64,000 nt of DNA from Kutzneria kofuensis (GTDB lineage: Bacteria; Actinomycetota; Actinomycetes; Mycobacteriales; Pseudonocardiaceae): contig NZ_JACHIR010000001.1 in the NCBI RefSeq assembly GCF_014203355.1, positions 7,938,038 through 8,002,037 on the forward strand, in the 5' to 3' direction. The notes below the pieces were generated by a model. It was not told the DNA's origin, did not search any database, and saw only the letters and a list, made by a program, of their open reading frames with translations. Each line of letters opens with the position of its first letter. Position 1 is the first letter of the stretch. Position numbers and translations under genes: made by a program. This document shows positions 33,386-41,126 of this stretch, in pieces.

Positions 33386-34492
33386 TCAGCAGGAGTCTCC
33401 GAGGTACTGGTTGAGCACCCACCCGGAGTCGCCGTTGTCGGTGTGCACGAAGGACCAGGCGCCCTGGTCGCGGCTGCGGTCGATGACCACCCGGTCGCCG
33501 TGCTGGAGGTGGCGCTGGACCTTGCCGGCCGGACTGTCGCGGAGGGACATGTGGTTGTCCTGGGCGCAGACCAGGCGGGTGACGACCTGTGCGTCGGAAT
33601 CTCGCGGCCACCACAGCAAAGCGGCTGCCAGCACGAGGAGCACGAGAAGGCCGGCAGCGGCCAGCAGCCGCCGGTTCGGCGATCTGGGTACCCGGATCTT
33701 CTCGCCCGCGGCGGCCCGCCGCACGGCGTCGGCGAAGGCCGCGGCGGACGGGTAGCGGTCCGCCGGGTCCTTGGCCATGGCGACGGCGATGACGCCGTCG
33801 AACGGCCCGCCGGTGCGGGGCGGTGGTTCGGCGGTGACGGCGTAGGCGAGTTCGGGCAGGGACCGCTGTTCGTACGGCAACCGCCCGGTGATCGCCGTGA
33901 AGAGGGTGGCGCCGAGGGCGTAGACGTCGCCCCGGACCGTCGGCGGGTCTCCCCGCCACTGCTCGGGCGGCATGTACGCGAGGGTGCCGGTCATGTCCGG
34001 CTCGTCGGTGGAGGTCCAGCTCAGGTCGGCGGACTCGGTGCCGGCGTCCGGCAGCGGCGCGGCGATGCCGAAGTCGGTGACCAGCGCGTGCGAGCCGTCG
34101 AGCAACACGTTGGCGGGCTTGATGTCCCGGTGCACGAGGCCGGCGTCGTGCACCGCGGTCACCGCGGCGGCGACCTGGCCCAGCACGTCAGCCGCCTCGG
34201 CCGGCGGCAGCGGCACCCGCTCGCGCAGGTCGGAGCCGTGGACGAGCGGCATCGCGAACCAGACGACGCCGTCGTGCGACCCGTGCGCGACGACGGGGAC
34301 GACGCCGGGATGGTCCACGCGGTCGGCCTCCGCCCGAAGGCGCACGCCCCGGCTCGCGGGCACGACCTTGACCGCCCACTCCGAGCCGTCCGACGTGCTG
34401 CGGGCCGCGTACACCGTGCCCATGCCGCCTTGGCCGAGCTGCTGCCCCAGCTCGTAGCCGGGCACCTCCGGCAACGTCACGACTCGCAACAT
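33386..34492 (-). CDS. Transmembrane Ser/Thr protein kinase with extracellular SH3-like domain
   Basis: A 368-residue Pkn-type kinase: glycine loop LGQGGMGTVYAA, catalytic Lys in WAVKVV, HRDIKPANVLL, the metal-binding DFG, then GTLAYMPPEQW. After residue 270 comes one membrane helix (LLAAAGLLVLLVLAAALLWW) and an outside domain of about 70 residues (LVCAQDNHMSLRDSPAGKV to GWVLNQYLGDSC). That domain resembles the small secreted protein encoded at 35435-35707 (VCGVQNVYLRTEPVG to YVPNQYLCAE). ATG 34492 has AGGGG five bases upstream. It follows the HTH gene and precedes the NACHT gene in the same direction. Confidence 0.9.
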   Translation of the reverse strand: MLRVVTLPEVPGYELGQQLGQGGMGTVYAARSTSDGSEWAVKVVPASRGVRLRAEADRVDHPGVVPVVAHGSHDGVVWFAMPLVHGSDLRERVPLPPAEAADVLGQVAAAVTAVHDAGLVHRDIKPANVLLDGSHALVTDFGIAAPLPDAGTESADLSWTSTDEPDMTGTLAYMPPEQWRGDPPTVRGDVYALGATLFTAITGRLPYEQRSLPELAYAVTAEPPPRTGGPFDGVIAVAMAKDPADRYPSAAAFADAVRRAAAGEKIRVPRSPNRRLLAAAGLLVLLVLAAALLWWPRDSDAQVVTRLVCAQDNHMSLRDSPAGKVQRHLQHGDRVVIDRSRDQGAWSFVHTDNGDSGWVLNQYLGDSC

Positions 34493-34519
34493 ACCCACCC
34501 CTTGATCGGTGGTAACCGC

Positions 34520-35032
34520 TCAGAACGTGACCAGTTCGACGACCCTCGACACGATCGGCACAGTGCCCAGCACGCGGGCCCGCAGCGACCGCTGGTCATC
34601 GGGGGAGGCGGGGTCCTGCGCCGGCCCGTCGACGGGGGCCAGCAGCTCCCGCAGCGCCTTGCCCAGCTCGTCGGGCGCGCACTCCGCCACCTGCGGCAGC
34701 AGCTCCCGGGCCTCGTGCAGCGCCCGGGCCAGCGGACCGGCCCGCGGCGTGTCCTCCAGCAGCAGCACGGCCAGGCGCAGCATCCGGCGGGCGGCGCGGC
34801 GGGCCAGTTCCGGTGAGGCGCTCGGCACCGTGTCCGCGCCGAGCCGGTCGCGCATCTGCTCGATCCAGGGTTCCACGGTCGCGGCCTGCCAGATCGGTCC
34901 GGACGCCAGTTCGGCGTCCGGCTCGGGCATGCCGTGGCTGCGGCGCTTGCGCCACACGGTGACCAGCTGGCGGGCCAGGCCGAGGGCGTCGGCGATCTCC
35001 GCGATGCCGTAGAACGGCCGGCTCGGGTGCAT
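34520..35032 (-). CDS. Helix-turn-helix protein of unknown target
   Basis: A 170-residue protein beginning RPFYGIAEIADALGLARQLVTVWRKRR, an excisionase/MerR-like winged helix, followed by IWQAATVEPWIEQM and a helical remainder. A palindromic site lies directly upstream at 35052-35068 and probably is its operator, giving it control of its own operon (with kinase and NACHT) and of the divergent secreted-protein genes. Confidence 0.7.
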   Translation of the reverse strand: MHPSRPFYGIAEIADALGLARQLVTVWRKRRSHGMPEPDAELASGPIWQAATVEPWIEQMRDRLGADTVPSASPELARRAARRMLRLAVLLLEDTPRAGPLARALHEARELLPQVAECAPDELGKALRELLAPVDGPAQDPASPDDQRSLRARVLGTVPIVSRVVELVTF

Positions 35033-35051
35033 TGCCACAGATTACCCCTCT

Positions 35052-35094
35052 TGTCATCTCAGATGACACGGGCTACGGTCGGCGTGTCATCTGA
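35052..35094. promoter_or_regulatory. Palindromic operator in a divergent promoter
   Basis: TGTCATCT-C-AGATGACA (35052-35068) is a perfect palindrome, and the half-site TGTCATCTGA recurs at 35085-35094. It lies between the HTH gene and three secreted-protein genes. Confidence 0.65.
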
Positions 35095-35117
35095 AACGAC
35101 GGTAGATGGGAGTTGAG

Positions 35118-35441
35118 ATGACGTTCCGTCGATGGGCGGCGGCGGCCGGGATCTGCGCCGGCACGCTGCTGACCCTGGCCCCGGCCGCGCACGCCGACTT
35201 ACCGCCCGGCTACGTGCACGCGGTCGTCACCTGCCAGACCGCGACGCTCTACACCGGCTTCAACCCCGGCCTGCACGGCACCACCAGCGGGGATCCCGGC
35301 TACACGCTGACCCAGGGCAACAAGGTCGCCGTGCAGACCAAGGCGCCGGTCTACAACGGCTGGCTGGACACGCTGGACATCGGGCCGAGCACCACCGGCT
35401 GGATGCGGACCGAGTGCATCGGGGGGTACGGGTCGTGGTGA
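35118..35441 (+). CDS. Small secreted protein, two cysteines
   Basis: A 107-residue protein with a clear signal peptide (FRRWAAAAGICAGTLLTLAPAAHA, cleavage after AHA). The mature part has about 80 residues with one Cys near each end (VVTCQTATLYTGF, RTECIGGYGSW), likely a disulfide, and SH3-like spacing (KVAVQTKAPVYNGWLD, TTGWMRTEC). ATG 35118 is preferred over ATG 35106 for its GGGAG ribosome site. It is the first of three overlapping secreted-protein genes. Function unknown. Confidence 0.7.
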   Translation: MTFRRWAAAAGICAGTLLTLAPAAHADLPPGYVHAVVTCQTATLYTGFNPGLHGTTSGDPGYTLTQGNKVAVQTKAPVYNGWLDTLDIGPSTTGWMRTECIGGYGSW

Positions 35442-35707
35442 GGCGCATCGGTGTGGTTCTGGCCGTGCTCGGGCTCGCGGCGGTGGGCACGGCCGGGGCG
35501 GCGCAGGCGGCCCCGACCGTCAAGGTCGTGTGCGGAGTGCAGAACGTGTACCTGCGGACCGAGCCGGTCGGCCCGGTGATCGACAACCTGCCGGCGGGCT
35601 CGCACTTCGTCGTGTACGAGGTGACGCCGGGCGGCTGGGCCCACGGCACCTCCTACTACGACAACGTGAGCGGGTACGTGCCCAACCAGTACCTGTGCGC
35701 CGAATGA
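35435..35707 (+). CDS. Small secreted SH3-like protein
   Basis: A 90-residue protein with a signal peptide (RRIGVVLAVLGLAAVGTAGAA) and an SH3b-like mature domain (VCGVQNVYLRTEPVG, LPAGSHFVVYEV, YVPNQYLCAE). It is clearly similar to the outside domain of the kinase encoded at 33386-34492. The gene overlaps the stop of the preceding gene and the start of the next. Inference: it may compete with or engage the kinase sensor, or both may bind the same cell-wall ligand. Confidence 0.7.
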   Translation: MVRRIGVVLAVLGLAAVGTAGAAQAAPTVKVVCGVQNVYLRTEPVGPVIDNLPAGSHFVVYEVTPGGWAHGTSYYDNVSGYVPNQYLCAE

Positions 35708-36351
35708 GGCGCGCGCTGCTCGGCGGCGCGGCGGCGTTGTGCCTCGCCTCGGCGCTCGCGGCCCCCGCGCACGCCGGCATCCGGCACACCGTCGTCACCG
35801 CCGACTCGCCCTCGACCGGCCAGCCGGTCATCGGCGGCGGCAGCTGGATCGTCAACAAGCCCAGCGGTTACTACGTCGGTCGGGCCATGCCGGGCACCAC
35901 GTTCGACAACGAGGTCACGTCCTCCTCGAACTGGCACTACGGCCGTGGCTACAACCCGAACATGTGCGGCTGGGTGATGCCCGGCTCGCTCGGTCCGACC
36001 ATCGACACCGTCGCGGACTCGTGTTCGTCCGACACGGAATCACAGCTGTCGCACCGGATGACCGTCGGCAAGGACTACAACGCCGCCGCGCACGTGGCGC
36101 AGGACGGCACCGCCGTGCCGGCCGGGTCGTGCACCCTGTACTACAACTACTTCGTCGGCACGAACTTCGCCGGCGGCGCCAACGGCGGGCACTGGGCGGA
36201 CGCTGCGGGTCCGGCGTCGTCGACCGTGTACTACCGCTTCACCACCTTGGACGGCCGCGCCGCCGTCGTGCGGGATCCGGCCCTGGGTTGGGGCTTCGTC
36301 CCGTTCGGCTGCGTGACCCGGCCGAGTCCGCTGTACAACGACAACGACTGA
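35704..36351 (+). CDS. Secreted protein of unknown function
   Basis: A 215-residue protein with a signal peptide (MRRALLGGAAALCLASALAA, then PAHA). The mature part is rich in Gly, Asn, Tyr and Ser and has four cysteines (NMCGWVMPG, DSCSSD, GSCTLYY, GCVTRP), probably two disulfides. The middle has repeated aromatic glycine turns (SGYYVGRAMPGTTF, WHYGRGYNPN). ATG 35704 overlaps the stop of the gene before it. A long terminator follows. Confidence 0.65.
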   Translation: MRRALLGGAAALCLASALAAPAHAGIRHTVVTADSPSTGQPVIGGGSWIVNKPSGYYVGRAMPGTTFDNEVTSSSNWHYGRGYNPNMCGWVMPGSLGPTIDTVADSCSSDTESQLSHRMTVGKDYNAAAHVAQDGTAVPAGSCTLYYNYFVGTNFAGGANGGHWADAAGPASSTVYYRFTTLDGRAAVVRDPALGWGFVPFGCVTRPSPLYNDND

Positions 36352-36353
36352 CG

Positions 36354-36389
36354 CGCTTGGAGGCCGGGATCGATCCCGGCCTCCAAGCG
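36354..36389 (+). terminator. Long terminator hairpin after the secreted-protein operon
   Basis: A perfect self-complementary 36-base stretch: 16-bp stem (36354-36369 with 36374-36389) and TCGA loop, starting three bases after the stop codon. Confidence 0.8.
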
Positions 36390-36452
36390 TGCCGGGCTGC
36401 ACGGCCCGGTTCGCCGACGAGTGCGTGCTGTGGCCCGGAAACCCGGTTGCCG

Positions 36453-37577
36453 GTGGCTGTCACGATGCGCGATTCTCCGGCCGTGGCCGATCTCCTTCCG
36501 GTGCTGTGGTTGTGCGGCCCTCCGGGCGTGGGCAAGTCCACCGTCGCCTGGGAGCTGTTCTCCGGCCTGCCTGGCGCCGGCCACATCGATATCGACCAGG
36601 TGGGCATGTGCTATCCGACGATTCCCTCCGACCCCGACCGAACCTTGTTGGAAGCACGCGTCCTCGGCCGGGCGGTGGCCAACTTCCGGGCGGCGGGCGC
36701 CAGTTGCCTCGTCGTGTCGGGGTACATCAACTCCCGACGCGGCATCCACACCGAGCACCTTCCGCACGCCGCGCTCAGCGTGCTGAGGCTGCGCTGCGAC
36801 CAACCCGAACTACGCCGCCGCCTCGAGACCCGGGCCCGCCCGGGCGAGCAGCGGGAACTCGCGTTGCGCGAGGCCGACGTGCTCGACCGCAGCGGGTTGC
36901 CGTACCCGTGCCTGGACACCACCAGGCTCACCGCCGCCGAGGTGCTCGCGAGCGTCCGCGGCCGGTGGCCGGCACATCCGGTCCGGCAGCCTGGTCCCTG
37001 GCCGGAACCGGAGCCCACGCCCGGGGAAGTCCTCTGGCTGTGCGGCGCGACGGCGGTCGGCAAGTCGACCGTCGGATGGGAAGTGGCCCAGTCGTTGTGG
37101 CGCGCCGGGTACGTCACCGGTTTCGTCGACCTCCAGCAGATCGGCTTTCTCCGGTCGGCGCCGGGGCTGGGCCCGGGCAACCACCGGCTCAAGGCCGCCA
37201 ACCTCGCTGCCGTGTGGCAGAACTTCCACGCACAGGGAGCGCGCCGCCTGGTCGTGGTCGGCTCGGTCGGCCAGGCCGGCGAGCTACGGCATTACGCCGA
37301 GGCGTTGCCTGCCGCGACCGTCGCGCTCTACCGGCTACACGCGGGCCCCGACCAGTTGCTGGAGCGGATCCGCCGGCGCGGGGCGGGCGATGGTCCACCG
37401 GTCGCAGGGGACGACCTGCGCGGGCAACCCCCTGCCGCGCTCGATCGAGCCCACCAGGCCGCGGTGGCGCAGGCCGAGGCGTTGGAACGCAGCGGCATCG
37501 GAGACATACGCGTCGACACCGACGGCCGTACCGTCGACGACCTCGCTGAGGAGATCGCCAGAAGTAGAGGCTGGTGA
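36453..37577 (+). CDS. Tandem P-loop nucleotide kinase/ATPase-like protein
   Basis: A protein of about 374 residues made of two similar halves. Each begins with a P-loop of the same style: VLWLCGPPGVGKSTVAWEL and VLWLCGATAVGKSTVGWEV. Each continues with a similar layout (IDIDQVGM / VDLQQIGF, then FRAAGASCLVVSGY / FHAQGARRLVVVGS). This looks like a duplicated AAA_33/adenylylsulfate-kinase-like small-molecule kinase. GTG 36453 is used, ATG 36465 is also possible; the frame is open much further back, but that part lies in the secreted-protein gene. Substrate unknown. Confidence 0.7.
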   Translation: MAVTMRDSPAVADLLPVLWLCGPPGVGKSTVAWELFSGLPGAGHIDIDQVGMCYPTIPSDPDRTLLEARVLGRAVANFRAAGASCLVVSGYINSRRGIHTEHLPHAALSVLRLRCDQPELRRRLETRARPGEQRELALREADVLDRSGLPYPCLDTTRLTAAEVLASVRGRWPAHPVRQPGPWPEPEPTPGEVLWLCGATAVGKSTVGWEVAQSLWRAGYVTGFVDLQQIGFLRSAPGLGPGNHRLKAANLAAVWQNFHAQGARRLVVVGSVGQAGELRHYAEALPAATVALYRLHAGPDQLLERIRRRGAGDGPPVAGDDLRGQPPAALDRAHQAAVAQAEALERSGIGDIRVDTDGRTVDDLAEEIARSRGW

Positions 37578-37623
37578 CCGCCGCCGTGGCCGGTGCGACG
37601 CGAGCCTCTCCCGTGGGTGGACG

Positions 37624-38850
37624 TCAGCGGCCGAGCAGAGTGGTCAGGTCGACGGTGTCGGCCATCGCCCGGGTGCCCGCGTCGCCGGGGTGCAGGTGAT
37701 CACCGGAGTCGTAGGCGGGGCGCATGCGGAACGGGTCGGCCGGGTCGGCGGTGGTGACGGCGAAGTCGACAACGCCGTCGAACGCCCCGCTGTGCCGGAT
37801 CCAGTCGTTGAGCCGCTGCCAGGTCTGCCGGTGCTCCGGGGTGTCCAGGAACGACCCGCCGAACGGGGTGAGGGTCGCGCCGACGATCCGGACGCCCGCG
37901 GCGTGCGCGGCGGCGATCATCCGGCGGTAGCCGGCGACGATGTCCCCGGCGGACGCGTCGTAGCCGATGTCGTTGACGCCCTCCAGCAGGATCACCGTCC
38001 GCACACCGGTGATTCCCAGGGCGTCCCGCTGGAACCGGGTCACCCCGGCCACTCCGTAGTAGGGCTGGCCGGGGCGGTCGGCGAGCACGCGGTTGCCGCC
38101 CAGGCCGGCGTTGGCCACCGACAAGGTGCGGCCGGGCAGCGCGGCCAAGCGCCGGGCCAGGAAGTCCGGCCAGCGGCGGTTGGCGTTGCCGGTGGTGGTC
38201 GCGGTGTCGGTGATCGAGTCGCCGAACGCCACCACCGTGCCGGTCACGGCGGCCGACGGCGTGACGTCCACGCCGTCGGCCAGCATCCAGCACGGGGTGT
38301 CCCCGAACCGGGCGGCGTCCGCGGCGAGCGTCGCGTCACCGCCGGCCAGGTAGTTGCCCTGGGCGGTGAACGGGTGGTTGGTCAGCGGTCCGGTCGTGCC
38401 GGCGACGTGTGCGCTGACAAGCAGCGTGGACAGCGCCGTGACGCGCAGCGGCACCGGGTCGCTGAACTCCTGCACGCCTGGCGGCACGGTCAACGTGCGC
38501 CGGCCGTGGAAGGTCAGCTCGCGCATGGTGCCGGCAACCGGGGTGGCGCCGCTGCCCTGCACCGCAACCGAGGCGTGGTCGACGGCCAGTGGCTTGGTGC
38601 CGAAGGTGTTGGTCAACCGGACCCGCACGTGGTCGCCGCCGGCGCTGAGGAAGACCACGTTGCGCACGGTCTGGTCGGTCAGCCCGGTGCCGGCCGGGCA
38701 GGTGGAGCCGGGGATGGCGGACCCGACCACCGGGCTGGCGGACCAGCCGGTGACCCAGTGCGTGTCAGCGGTGCTGGCCGCGGCCGTTCCAGGCAGTGCC
38801 AGGACGATGGATGCGGCGGCCGCCAACGCGGCTGCTTGTGTTCGTTTCAC
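37624..38850 (-). CDS. Secreted SGNH/GDSL hydrolase (esterase)
   Basis: A 408-residue protein with a signal peptide (QAAALAAAASIVLALPG, TAAA). Catalytic blocks: Ser in VAFGDSITD, Gly in GLGGNRVL, Asn in EGVNDIGYD, Asp-His in HLHPGDAG. The N-terminal 190 residues form a beta-rich domain preceding the esterase. GTG 38850 follows GAGGAGG by eight bases. Being at the end of an oligosaccharide-uptake operon, it may remove acetyl groups from mannan or xylan, although secreted SGNH enzymes also act on lipids. Confidence 0.85.
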   Translation of the reverse strand: MKRTQAAALAAAASIVLALPGTAAASTADTHWVTGWSASPVVGSAIPGSTCPAGTGLTDQTVRNVVFLSAGGDHVRVRLTNTFGTKPLAVDHASVAVQGSGATPVAGTMRELTFHGRRTLTVPPGVQEFSDPVPLRVTALSTLLVSAHVAGTTGPLTNHPFTAQGNYLAGGDATLAADAARFGDTPCWMLADGVDVTPSAAVTGTVVAFGDSITDTATTTGNANRRWPDFLARRLAALPGRTLSVANAGLGGNRVLADRPGQPYYGVAGVTRFQRDALGITGVRTVILLEGVNDIGYDASAGDIVAGYRRMIAAAHAAGVRIVGATLTPFGGSFLDTPEHRQTWQRLNDWIRHSGAFDGVVDFAVTTADPADPFRMRPAYDSGDHLHPGDAGTRAMADTVDLTTLLGR

Positions 38851-38947
38851 GTCGTGTGTCCTCCTCAGTCGGCGGCCGGGTGCTTGCGCAGGCCGGCGCC
38901 GTACGCGGTGGGCGTGCCGTTGTGGTCGGTGATGAGCGCGAGATCGA

Positions 38948-40170
38948 TCAGACCGGGCGGCCGCACGCCACCGCGGCGGCGGGGGACAGCGGCAGCACGG
39001 GCAGCAGGGCGGCCTGGAAGGCGTGGTACACATCGGGCTTGCCGGCCCACACGGTCGCGGCCGGCCGCCCCTCCGGATCGAGCTCGTGGTGCCAGCTGCC
39101 GCCGACCGGGTCGAGGTGTCGAGTGCGGGCGAACTCCCAGAACTCGTGGTACCGGCGCAGGTAGCCGGCATCGCCGGTGTGAACGTGCAGAGCGTGCGCG
39201 GCCAGCACCGCCTCGGCGATCACCCAGTGCATACGGGACCGCACGACAGGACGGTCCTGCCAGTCCACTGTGTACACGAAGCCCGGAAGCCCATCGGCCC
39301 GCCAGCCGCGCGTGACGGCCGAGTCGAACAGCCGCCGCGCGTCGTCCGCCAGCCAGGCCGGGGCGTCCGCACCGAACGTCGCCGCCAGGTGCAGCAACAG
39401 CCGGGACCACTCCAGCCAATGACCGGGGGTGCCGCCGAACGGCCGGAACGGGTGGTCGGGCCGGTCCCGGTTGTGGTCGGGCAGCGGGACCCAGGCGGCG
39501 GTGAAGTGCTCGGGCAGCCGCCAGTCGTGCGCGGCGGCCACCCCGTGCACCAGATGCTCGGCGATCCGCAGTGCCCGCCGGTGCCACCGCGGGTCGCCGG
39601 TGACGTCCCCGGCCGCGAGGAACGCCTCCACCAGGTGCATGTTGCTGTTGGCGCCGCGATAGTCCTCCGTGGACAGCCATGCGCGGTCCCAGCTCTCCGG
39701 GCCAGGCCGGCTTCCTCGTCCCAGAACCGCTGCTCCACCACGGACAACGCCTCGGCCAGCAGCTCCGCCGCCCCGGGCGCCTCGGCGGCGGTGGCGCTCG
39801 CGGCCGCCAGCACGACGAACGCGTGCTCGTAACCCGCCTTACGCGGATCGGCCGTGCTGGCGTACCAGCCGCCGTGCACCGGGTCGCGCAGGCGGCCCCG
39901 CAACGCCGCCACACCGTGCGCCGCCAGCTCGGCGGCTCCCGACTCGCCGAGCCCGTGCGCGAGGCTGAACACGTGCGTCATCCGGGCGGTGATCCAGGTG
40001 GCCACCGGCTGGTCCGGCACCAGCCGGCCGGCGCCGTCCAGCCACCCGAACCCGCCGTCGGGGTGCCGGGCCGCCCCGGCGAAGCGGACCAGGCGGTGGC
40101 GCTCACCGGCCAGCCACGCCCAGTGCTCGACGTTCCCGGCCCGGTGCTGGCGGATCTCGCCGGCGGTCAC
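38948..40170 (-). pseudogene. AGE-family sugar epimerase gene with a frameshift
   Basis: The N-terminal part (HPDGGFGWLDGAGRL, VATWITARMTHVFSLAH, GGWYAST, KAGYEHAFVVLAAASA, RFWDEEAG) and the C-terminal part (NSNMHLVEAFLAAGDVTGD, FGGTPGHWLEWSRLLLHL, KPDVYHAFQAALLPVLP) belong to one N-acylglucosamine 2-epimerase/mannose isomerase/cellobiose 2-epimerase protein. The frame changes at about 39700-39703, in a short G/C run, where one missing base would rejoin it. Start GTG 40170 overlaps the ABC ATPase stop. In mannan users, a cellobiose 2-epimerase turns mannobiose into mannosylglucose, which would suit this operon. Real inactivation and assembly error are both possible. Confidence 0.8.
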
Positions 40171-41126
40171 GACTCGTCGCCCGGATGCCAGCACTTCACC
40201 AGGTGGCCGGGGCCGACCGGCTCGTCCGGCGGGGTCTGCGCGCAGGTGGCGGTGGCGAGCGGGCAGCGGTCCCGGAAGCCGCAGCCCGGGCCCGCGCCGC
40301 CCCCGGCGCCGTCCGGCGGCCGGGTGGCGGCGGGGTCCTCCCGGCGGCGTCCGTCCGTGGTGCGCGCGTCTGGATTCGGCGCGGACGCGGCCAGCAGCCG
40401 GGTGTAGGGATGCCGGGGGCGCAGGATCACCTCGTCGGCGGGTCCCCGTTCGACGATCCGGCCCCGGTACATGACGATCACGTCGTCGGAGAAGTGCCGC
40501 GCGGTGGCCAGATCGTGCGTGATGTACAGGACGGCGAGCTGCTCCTCCCGCTGGAGCCGGGCCAGCAGGCTCAGCACTCCCAACCGGATCGAGACGTCCA
40601 ACATGGACACCGGCTCGTCGGCGATCACCACCTGCGCGCCCGGGGCCAGCGCGCGGGCGATGGCCACCCGCTGCCGCTGGCCGCCGGACAGCTCGTGCGG
40701 GCGGCGGTGGGTGAACTCCTCGGGATCGAGGTTCACGCGTTCCAGCAGCCGGGCCACCTGCTCGCGGGTCTCCTGCTTGCCGGCGGCGCGGTGGTGCAGC
40801 CGCAGCGGCCGCGCGATGTGGTGCTCGACGGTGTGGAACGGGTTCAGCGACGCGAACGGGTCCTGGAACACCATCTGCACGTGGTGCCGGTGCTGCCGGT
40901 CGGGCACCGCCGCGCCGTCGGCGTCGGTCAGCCCGATGCTGCCGCCGCTGGGTTTCTCCAACCTGGTCAACAGCTTGGCCACAGTGGACTTGCCCGAGCC
41001 GGATTCGCCGACCAGACCGAGGGTGCGGCCGGGTGTGAGCGTGAAGGTGACGTCGTCCACGGCGCGCAGCCGGGTGCGGCGGACGGTGTAGTCCTTGACG
41101 AGGTTGTTGGCGTGCAACGTGGTCAC
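40167..41126 (-). CDS. Oligopeptide/oligosaccharide ABC importer ATPase (DppF/OppF type)
   Basis: A 319-residue ATPase: Walker A GLVGESGSGKS, signature ELSGGQRQRVAIARAL, Walker B VVIADEP, switch YITHD. The C-terminal oligopeptide-transport extension has the cysteine cluster CGFRDRCPLATATC and a final KCWHP, as in OppF/DppD-type ATPases. GTG 41126 overlaps the stop of the upstream gene. It works with the permease-ATPase fusion, the DppB-type permease and the binding protein of the same operon. Confidence 0.9.
   Translation of the reverse strand: MTTLHANNLVKDYTVRRTRLRAVDDVTFTLTPGRTLGLVGESGSGKSTVAKLLTRLEKPSGGSIGLTDADGAAVPDRQHRHHVQMVFQDPFASLNPFHTVEHHIARPLRLHHRAAGKQETREQVARLLERVNLDPEEFTHRRPHELSGGQRQRVAIARALAPGAQVVIADEPVSMLDVSIRLGVLSLLARLQREEQLAVLYITHDLATARHFSDDVIVMYRGRIVERGPADEVILRPRHPYTRLLAASAPNPDARTTDGRRREDPAATRPPDGAGGGAGPGCGFRDRCPLATATCAQTPPDEPVGPGHLVKCWHPGDES

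Noticed and set aside
35739-36452. N-terminal extension of the tandem P-loop protein
   Set aside because: It overlaps the secreted-protein gene and a terminator in another frame, and the translation looks non-coding.
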